Position numbers and translations under genes: made by a program
Origin: Gammaproteobacteria bacterium
GTDB taxonomy: Bacteria > Pseudomonadota > Gammaproteobacteria > Arenicellales > UBA868
Direction: 5' to 3'
DNA: 10,719 nt
NCBI GenBank assembly: GCA_003529705.1
Contig: DPVA01000030.1
Span: 1 to 10,719 of the forward strand
Shown: one piece after another, positions 5,843 through 10,719 of the stretch
How the letters are laid out: each line of letters starts with the position of its first letter
Numbering within the stretch: the stretch's first letter is position 1
The notes under the pieces: model-generated
What the model was told of the DNA's origin: nothing
Databases searched by the model: none
The model's input: the letters and a program-made list of their open reading frames with translations, nothing else

Positions 5843-6358
5843 ATGGAACTGATCCTCCTTGAAAAAATCCAGAACCTTGGCGACCTCGGAGACATCGTGA
5901 ATGTCAAGGCAGGGTACGGCCGTAATTACCTGATTCCTCATGGTAAAGCAATGCCGGCGAGTGCTGATGCGAAAGAAGAAGTTGAGGCTCGCCGCCGGGA
6001 GCTAGCGAAATTGGATTCAGAACGCCGCGAAGCGGCAGAGGCAAAGGTTGCGCTGTTGCCCGACCGGTTAACCGTGAAGCGACTTGTCGCAGAAGAAGGC
6101 AAACTGTTTGGCTCAGTGAGTCCCGGGGACATTGCCGAACTGCTTCAGGCGCTGGATCTTGCGGTCCAGCGGTCAGAAATCTCGATGCCGGAGGGTCCGA
6201 TCAAGACCGTTGGAGAACATTCGGTGGCGATCATTTTCCACCCGGAGGTTCAATCATCGGTTCAAGTGGTTGTCGAGCCTGAGAACGTGCCCGAGTCCGC
6301 CCAGAATAGTGATTCCCCTAAGCCAATTGCTGACGAAGAGGGTGCGCTGGCGGAATAA
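5843..6358 (+). CDS. rplI: 50S ribosomal protein L9, with C-terminal extension
   Basis: L9 binds 23S rRNA near the L1 stalk and helps keep the reading frame. The N-domain signature is complete: MELILLEKIQNLGDLGDIV, then VKAGYGRNYLIPHGKAMPA to residue 39. A long charged connecting helix follows (about 41-72, rich in E, A, R and K), then the C-domain with EEGKLFGSVSPGDIAELL (84-101) and GEHSVAIIFHPEV (124-136). The protein is 171 residues against 149 in E. coli; the fold ends near VVVEPE (142-147) and about 24 extra residues follow (Ser, Pro, Asn, then DEEGALAE). The start ATG follows GGGG by about 7 nt. It is the last gene of the ribosomal operon: a 164-bp gap to dnaB follows, with a short GCGCG/CGCGC hairpin (6380-6396) but no T run. 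Confidence 0.96.
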   Translation: MELILLEKIQNLGDLGDIVNVKAGYGRNYLIPHGKAMPASADAKEEVEARRRELAKLDSERREAAEAKVALLPDRLTVKRLVAEEGKLFGSVSPGDIAELLQALDLAVQRSEISMPEGPIKTVGEHSVAIIFHPEVQSSVQVVVEPENVPESAQNSDSPKPIADEEGALAE

Positions 6359-6449
6359 TTCCTCTCGACATGTCTAAACGCGCGGTTTCTTCGCGCCCGT
6401 CGCATTCGATTTGAGCCTACTTGCCAGTGAAGTTGGCCAGACCCTGTAA

Positions 6450-6473
6450 TTGCACTCGGGGCTTGTCTACAAT
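6450..6473 (+). promoter_or_regulatory. Weak promoter candidate before dnaB
   Basis: TACAAT at 6468-6473 is a good -10 match, 50 bp before the dnaB start. The only -35-like element nearby, TTGCAC at 6450-6455, is 12 bp away, too close for sigma70, and the position at the correct 17-bp spacing (TGTAAT, 6445-6450) is poor. A promoter is likely in this 164-bp gap, but this one is only a candidate. Confidence 0.28.
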
Positions 6474-6522
6474 AGTTACCCTTTAAGAAGCTCCCCGATC
6501 CTGATGGCGGGAACTAACCTTT

Positions 6523-7908
6523 ATGGCCCAGCCAACGCCCACACTCAGCGCGGTCTCCACAACACCTCGAGTTCCGCCCCAAGCGCAAGAAGCTGAACAA
6601 TCAGTTCTTGGAGGCCTGCTTGTGGATTCCCGTCGCTGGGATGAAGTGGCGGAAACGGTGCGTGCCGACGACTTCTACAATAGAGCCCACCGGGAAATCT
6701 TTGCAGCAATCCATGCTTTGCACGAGGCTGGCCAAGCAGTAGATGTTGTTACAAGCTCCGAGTGGCTAAAAAATAACGGAACGCTCGAATCGGCTGGCGG
6801 ACTGGCTTATCTTGGCGAGTTAGCCAACAGGACTCCCGGAACCACCAATCTCGCCGCCTACGCAAGAATTGTTAAGGAGCGATCCGTGCTGCGTTCGCTG
6901 ATCGGTGCAGCAACGGATATCTCGGAGAAGGCATATCAGCCTGAGGGGCTTGATATTGCCGCATTGATCGATTTTGCGGAAAAAGCGGTATTCGAGATTT
7001 CCGATTCAGACCGGAGAACCTCTCTGGGTTTCCGTTCGATACAGGGCTTGTTGACCCAAGCAGTAGATCGGATCGAGGAGCTCTATGAATCCAAAGAAGG
7101 GATCACCGGAGTGGCGAGTGGCTTTAAGGATCTTGATGCGTTGACGTCAGGACTCCAGGAGTCGGACCTGGTGGTGATCGCGGGTCGGCCTTCGATGGGG
7201 AAGACCTCACTGGCAATGAATATTGCCGAAAACGCGGCAGTGGGAGCCAAGCTCCCAGTCGCCGTGTTCAGCATGGAAATGCCGGGACAGCAGTTGGCAA
7301 TGCGCCTGCTGGCCTCACTCGGCAGGATCAATGCCCACCGTATCCGCACCGGACAACTGCATCAAGAGGATTGGCCGCGCCTGACCTCCGCGATGGGTCT
7401 ATTGGACGAGGCGCCCATCTTTGTGGACGACACGCCGGCGCTGACTCCGCTGGAGCTGCGGTCCCGAATACGGCGCCTTGTGCGTGAACGTGGTGACCTT
7501 GGTATGGTTATTGTTGACTACCTACAGTTGATGCAGACAGGGGAGAATAGCGAGAATCGCGCCGTAGAGGTTGCAAACATCACTCGCGCCCTGAAGGTAA
7601 TTGCGAAGGAGTCTCGGGTTCCGGTCGTGGTACTGTCCCAGCTAAACCGGGGTCTAGAACAGCGGCCGAACAAACGTCCCATCATGTCGGACCTCCGAGA
7701 ATCAGGAGCGATCGAACAGGATGCTGATCTGATCCTTTTTATCTACCGTGACGAGGTCTATAACGAGGACAGCCCGGAAAAGGGTACGGCTGAAATTATT
7801 GTCGCCAAACAGCGTAACGGTCCGACCGGCACGGTTCGCTTGACGTTTTTGGGTGAGTACACTCGATTCGAGAGTTACGCTCCCGCATTTGACGATCAAG
7901 ATTTCTGA
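6523..7908 (+). CDS. dnaB: Replicative DNA helicase DnaB
   Basis: DnaB is the hexameric 5'-3' helicase that unwinds the chromosome fork and recruits primase. The 461 residues (E. coli 471) contain the N-terminal primase-interacting domain beginning at PPQAQEAEQSVLGGLL, a linker near LGFRSIQGLL, and the RecA-like domain: Walker A GRPSMGKT (221-228, Lys227), FSMEMP, Walker B MVIVDYLQLM, VVLSQLNRGLEQRPNKRP, SDLRESGAIEQDAD, FIYRDEVY and the final AKQRNGPTGTVRL block. No intein interrupts the ATPase domain, a common insertion site in DnaB. ATG 6523 is chosen for the domain start; only a weak GGCGGG precedes it. Following rplI is a widespread arrangement; alr, which often stands between dnaB and radA, is absent. 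Confidence 0.97.
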   Translation: MAQPTPTLSAVSTTPRVPPQAQEAEQSVLGGLLVDSRRWDEVAETVRADDFYNRAHREIFAAIHALHEAGQAVDVVTSSEWLKNNGTLESAGGLAYLGELANRTPGTTNLAAYARIVKERSVLRSLIGAATDISEKAYQPEGLDIAALIDFAEKAVFEISDSDRRTSLGFRSIQGLLTQAVDRIEELYESKEGITGVASGFKDLDALTSGLQESDLVVIAGRPSMGKTSLAMNIAENAAVGAKLPVAVFSMEMPGQQLAMRLLASLGRINAHRIRTGQLHQEDWPRLTSAMGLLDEAPIFVDDTPALTPLELRSRIRRLVRERGDLGMVIVDYLQLMQTGENSENRAVEVANITRALKVIAKESRVPVVVLSQLNRGLEQRPNKRPIMSDLRESGAIEQDADLILFIYRDEVYNEDSPEKGTAEIIVAKQRNGPTGTVRLTFLGEYTRFESYAPAFDDQDF

Positions 7909-7954
7909 ATAAATCTTAATCTTTCTCGTCTGCGATGCCCAGTTTGGGTCCTAG

Positions 7955-7976
7955 GTTGACCTGAGGTATTGTCAAC
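7955..7976 (+). promoter_or_regulatory. Inverted repeat GTTGAC-N10-GTCAAC upstream of radA
   Basis: GTTGAC (7955-7960) and GTCAAC (7971-7976) are perfect inverted copies with 10 bp between, ending 23 bp before the radA ATG. The left arm plus the next base reads TTGACC, a -35-like sequence, but no -10 stands 17 bp after it. A dimeric repressor site over the radA promoter would look like this. It does not match the E. coli LexA box (CTGT-N8-ACAG). The regulator, if any, is unknown. Confidence 0.35.
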
Positions 7977-7999
7977 AATCGTCAGGTTACTTTTAGATT

Positions 8000-9361
8000 A
8001 TGGCGAAGATGCGAGTTGAAACACAGTATATCTGCAGTAGCTGCAGTGCTAGCAGTTACAAGTGGGTGGGTCAATGTGGTACCTGTGGGGCCTGGAATTC
8101 ACTGAGACTGGCAGCGTCCCGTACCGGAGGTATTGGCCAGATCCTGGCAAGTCAGAGCCCGCAGAATCTGGCGGAGGTTCGAGCCGAAGGGAACAAACGC
8201 TATCAGACAGGACTCACCGAACTTGATCGTGTGCTCGGGGGAGGGATCGTCCCGGGTTCCGTGGTGCTCCTAGGCGGTGAACCGGGGATCGGTAAAAGCA
8301 CGCTCGCCTTACAGGCCCTTGGAATGCTTTCTTCTTCGCACTCTACCCTTTATGTGAGTGCGGAAGAGTCATTGGAACAGTTGGCCCTGCGTTATCAGCG
8401 GCTTGGACTGGCCAGCCAGGATCTCCAAGCCGTCTGTGATGGCCAGCTGGAAAATATTCTCAGCCAACTGGATACTGGAGAATACCGGGTTCTGGTGGTG
8501 GACTCGATACAGACGCTGAGCACCGAAACCTCGGGTTCAGGCCCCGGCAGCGTGGGTCAGGTGCGTGAATGCGCGGAACGCCTGGTGGCGGAGGCGAAAC
8601 GGCGGGGCATCGCATTCATTTTGATTGGGCATGTCACCAAAGAGGGTGGCCTCGCAGGCCCCAAGACTCTCGAGCACCTTGTCGATACGGTGCTCTATTT
8701 TGAGGGCGACGCTACTAGTCGTTACCGGCTCGTCCGCGCTTGGAAGAATCGATTTGGGTCTGTGAATGAGGTAGGGGTTTTCGCGATGACAGCTTCCGGG
8801 CTCAAACCCGTTAAAAACCCCTCCGCAATCTTTCTGTCCGGCGCAAAATCCCTTTCTTCCGGTACGGCGGTGTTTGCGAGTCTGGATGGGTCGCGTCCTA
8901 TGCTGATTGAGGTTCAGGCACTGGTAGATCAAAGTCCGCTTGGGAATCCCCGTCGTCTAAGCGTTGGGTATGAGGCGACCCGCCTGAACATGCTGTTGGC
9001 GATTCTCCATAGACATGCCGGGGTCAATCTTCTGGATCAGGACGTCTTTGTTAATATCGCCGGAGGACTACGGGTGGTCGAGACCGCAGCGGATCTTGCG
9101 GTTGCCGCGGCGTTGATCTCGAGTCTTGCGGATCGGCCAATCGCCCGACAGATGGCCTTCTTTGGCGAACTGGGATTGTCTGGTGAGGTTCGACCGGTCC
9201 CGCGGGGCGAGGAACGGGCTGCAGAGTCGGTAAAACTCGGGTTCAATCATCTCATCGCTCCCGCGGCAAATAAACTCGCATCGGGACCGGAAACTGCGGA
9301 CACCACCGTAACGGCGCTGACGACCGTCGCCGAACTTCATACCCTTGTTTCGGGACCCTGA
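8000..9361 (+). CDS. radA: DNA repair protein RadA (Sms)
   Basis: RadA is a RecA-like, DnaB-like ATPase that drives branch migration of recombination intermediates. The 453 residues (E. coli 460) have the full layout: an N-terminal zinc finger with Cys12, Cys15, Cys26 and Cys29 (ICSSC, QCGTCG); an ATPase domain with Walker A GEPGIGKST (Lys99), VVDSIQTL as Walker B, and the RadA-specific KNRFG at 249-253; then a Lon-protease-like C-domain with LDGSRPMLIEVQALV and FFGELGLSGEVRPV. I chose ATG 8000 (MAKMRVETQY); an in-frame ATG at 8009 would also keep the zinc finger, and neither has a clear ribosome binding site. It ends 70 bp before the convergent dapD. A short CCGA/TCGG hairpin with a following ATTTTT in that gap is too weak to call a terminator. 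Confidence 0.96.
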   Translation: MAKMRVETQYICSSCSASSYKWVGQCGTCGAWNSLRLAASRTGGIGQILASQSPQNLAEVRAEGNKRYQTGLTELDRVLGGGIVPGSVVLLGGEPGIGKSTLALQALGMLSSSHSTLYVSAEESLEQLALRYQRLGLASQDLQAVCDGQLENILSQLDTGEYRVLVVDSIQTLSTETSGSGPGSVGQVRECAERLVAEAKRRGIAFILIGHVTKEGGLAGPKTLEHLVDTVLYFEGDATSRYRLVRAWKNRFGSVNEVGVFAMTASGLKPVKNPSAIFLSGAKSLSSGTAVFASLDGSRPMLIEVQALVDQSPLGNPRRLSVGYEATRLNMLLAILHRHAGVNLLDQDVFVNIAGGLRVVETAADLAVAAALISSLADRPIARQMAFFGELGLSGEVRPVPRGEERAAESVKLGFNHLIAPAANKLASGPETADTTVTALTTVAELHTLVSGP

Positions 9362-9431
9362 TCCAGACTTTCACCGACAGACGAATTCGGCAGGATTTTT
9401 GAGATAAGCGCCTGAACCTCCCGGAAGACTC

Positions 9432-10250
9432 CTAGTAGTCCCGTAAGAGTTCGTTAATCCCCACCTTGCTCCGGGTTTTCTCGTCTACTTGTTTGACGAT
9501 GACCGCACAATAAAGGCTATGGCTGCCATCTTTTGCAGGGAGTGAGCCCGAGACCACAACCGAGCCGGCAGGTATCCTGCCGAATGTGATCTCGCCCGAT
9601 TCCCGATTTAATATCCGGGTGCTTTGGCCGATATACACCCCCATTGACAGGACGGAACCGCGCTCGATGATCACCCCCTCAACGACCTCACTACGGGCAC
9701 CAATGAAACAATCATCCTCGATAATCGTCGGAGAAGCCTGCAGCGGCTCAAGTACACCCCCGATGCCGACGCCACCCGAGAGGTGCACATTCTTGCCGAT
9801 TTGGGCACAGGAGCCCACTGTGGCCCACGTATCGACCATGGTGCCGTCATCAACATAGGCGCCAATGTTGACAAAGCTCGGCATCAGCACCACGCGCTGC
9901 CCAAGATATACACCATGGCGCACCATCGCAGGAGGAACTACACGATAGCCTCCTGAAGCAAAATCACCGAGTCCGAATTGATCGAATTTGCCCGGCACCT
10001 TGTCGAAATAACGCGTGTCTCCGCCATCGATTACCTGATTCTCCTGGAGTAGGAATGACAACAGGACCGCTTTTTTAACCCATTGGTGAACGATCCAATC
10101 TCCGTCAATCGGTTCGGCAACGCGGAGTGTTCCAGCGTTCAGTTGTTCCATGGTCTCAGCAACGGCCTCCTGCAGTTCCGGCGCCTCGGCGACCTCGGGA
10201 TCGGATCGTTGCTCAAATGCAGATTCGATAACGTCTTTGGGGGTACTCAT
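9432..10250 (-). CDS. dapD: 2,3,4,5-tetrahydropyridine-2,6-dicarboxylate N-succinyltransferase
   Basis: DapD adds succinyl from succinyl-CoA to tetrahydrodipicolinate in the succinylase branch of diaminopimelate and lysine synthesis, feeding peptidoglycan. The 272 residues match E. coli DapD (274). An N-terminal helical domain ([10 protein letters not shown]) is followed by the conserved [18 protein letters not shown] (49-66), then a left-handed beta-helix of hexapeptide repeats with [20 protein letters not shown] (138-157) and [15 protein letters not shown] (158-172), and a C-terminal cap through IVKQVD. I chose the ATG at 10250; a TTG nine bases further upstream adds only Met-Asn-Leu. No strong ribosome binding site is visible. 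It lies 41 bp downstream of glnD on the same strand, the E. coli order, and converges on radA. Confidence 0.96.
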   Translation of the reverse strand: MSTPKDVIESAFEQRSDPEVAEAPELQEAVAETMEQLNAGTLRVAEPIDGDWIVHQWVKKAVLLSFLLQENQVIDGGDTRYFDKVPGKFDQFGLGDFASGGYRVVPPAMVRHGVYLGQRVVLMPSFVNIGAYVDDGTMVDTWATVGSCAQIGKNVHLSGGVGIGGVLEPLQASPTIIEDDCFIGARSEVVEGVIIERGSVLSMGVYIGQSTRILNRESGEITFGRIPAGSVVVSGSLPAKDGSHSLYCAVIVKQVDEKTRSKVGINELLRDY

Positions 10251-10264
10251 AAGATTCAAAGTTT

Positions 10265-10285
10265 GCGAACCGTTTTAACGGTCGC
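10265..10285 (-). repeat. Inverted repeat between glnD and dapD
   Basis: A perfect 14-bp element, ACCGTT-TT-AACGGT (10269-10282), is flanked by GCG and CGC, giving nine paired bases per arm with one unpaired A (10268). It lies in the 41-bp gap between the glnD stop and the dapD start. In RNA it would be a compact stem, but no T run follows on the minus strand, so it is not an intrinsic terminator. It could be an operator, an RNA processing site or a stabilising hairpin. Confidence 0.4.
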
Positions 10286-10291
10286 CTCCAG

Positions 10292-10719
10292 TCAGGGTAA
10301 TGCGGTACAGATTTGTTCCTCTACACAGGCACGCTGGGTCGGATCGGCCAGAGGCAAGCCATCCCGATCTGTAATATAAAAAATATCCTCCGCCCGAGCA
10401 CCAAAGGTGCCAACCTTAGCGTTGACGAGGTGTATTTTGCAGGAAAGCAATGCCTTTGCAACCTGTAACAGGAGCCCTGGCCTGTCTTGGGCGATCACTT
10501 CCATTACTGTTACCCCGTCTTGGGCTTCTGGATCAGAGAAACGCACGATGGTTTCTATGGGGAAATGTTTCAACGCCCGGGGCACCCGGGACTGACGGGT
10601 CGGCAATTCCCACTCGTGGGCTAAAAGGTGGGAGCGCAGGCGATCAACTACGCCATCGAACTCATAGTGTCGAGTTCCCGGGTGCTCTGCCGCCAGCACC
10701 ACAAAGACCATGATGACGA
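10292..10719 (-). CDS. glnD: Bifunctional uridylyltransferase/uridylyl-removing enzyme GlnD (C-terminal ACT region only)
   Basis: GlnD modifies the PII proteins according to glutamine level and so governs nitrogen assimilation. Only the last roughly 142 codons lie in the window; the frame is open to the right edge, so the catalytic nucleotidyltransferase and HD domains are outside. Seen: VVDRLRSHLL, a PRALKHFPIETIVRF block, then the ACT domain VTVMEVIAQDRPGLLLQVAKALL and IHLVNAKVGTFGARAEDIFYITD, which parallel the final glutamine-sensing ACT domain of E. coli GlnD. RelA/SpoT proteins also end in ACT domains, but the PRALKHF, RPGLL and EDIFYITD blocks and the adjacent dapD favour GlnD. Met at 10711 is internal, not the start. 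The stop TGA is 41 bp before dapD. Confidence 0.92.
   Translation of the reverse strand, partial: VIMVFVVLAAEHPGTRHYEFDGVVDRLRSHLLAHEWELPTRQSRVPRALKHFPIETIVRFSDPEAQDGVTVMEVIAQDRPGLLLQVAKALLSCKIHLVNAKVGTFGARAEDIFYITDRDGLPLADPTQRACVEEQICTALP

Noticed and set aside
6766-6776. A_AAA_AAT heptamer in dnaB (CTA AAA AAT AAC), where a -1 slip would meet TAA at once, like dnaX.
   Set aside because: The product would be only about 84 residues of the N-terminal domain, there is no visible stimulator, and such A-rich codon pairs are common. Most likely chance.
9380-9402. CCGA/TCGG hairpin followed by CAGGATTTTT between radA and dapD as an intrinsic terminator.
   Set aside because: A 4-bp stem with a long loop, and the T run does not directly follow the stem.
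1-10719. Search for mobile elements, CRISPR repeats, tRNA genes, toxin-antitoxin or defence genes.
   Set aside because: Nothing of these kinds was seen; all sizeable frames are accounted for by housekeeping genes, and no stretch over 300 bp lacks a gene.

Overview
The window reads as a chromosomal housekeeping segment of a moderately GC-rich, non-enterobacterial Gammaproteobacterium. The main evidence is gene order: a YafS-type methyltransferase followed by rnhA and dnaQ, and glnD followed by dapD, are both gammaproteobacterial arrangements. Protein sequences (S6, S18, L9, DnaB, RadA, RNase HI) resemble the E. coli versions closely, but priB is missing between rpsF and rpsR. I see no insertion sequence, prophage gene, CRISPR array, tRNA or rRNA.

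Layout. At 1-811, the 3' end of a family 4 uracil-DNA glycosylase gene is followed after 9 bp by rimI. At 899-2930 lies a tightly packed set: a YafS-like methyltransferase, rnhA (ATGA overlap) and dnaQ (1-base overlap). At 3038-4975 is a stand-alone acs. A hairpin, a good sigma70-type promoter and a folded leader then precede the ribosomal operon rpsF-rpsR-rplI (5112-6358). dnaB (6523-7908) and radA (8000-9361) follow on the same strand, each with its own upstream gap. On the minus strand, glnD (C-terminal end only, running off the right edge) leads into dapD, which converges on radA. The 70 bp between radA and dapD hold no convincing terminator. Every other gap is under 170 bp.

How the genes fit together. 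Most genes serve genome maintenance and protein synthesis: base excision (UDG), RNA/DNA hybrid removal (RnhA), proofreading (DnaQ), fork unwinding (DnaB), recombination intermediate processing (RadA), and small- and large-subunit proteins (S6, S18, L9). RimI classically acetylates the N-terminus of S18, which is encoded about 5 kb downstream. Acs makes acetyl-CoA, the donor RimI uses. DapD (lysine and diaminopimelate synthesis) and GlnD (nitrogen sensing) form a separate unit.

I did not find a new multi-gene system. The points worth a second look are small. They are an A_AAA_AAA heptamer near the end of the YafS-like gene with the -1 frame open straight into rnhA, a long acidic tail on S6 and a shorter one on L9, an S18 N-terminus that does not fit the usual RimI substrate, a structured rpsF leader, and several inverted repeats upstream of acs, radA and dapD.
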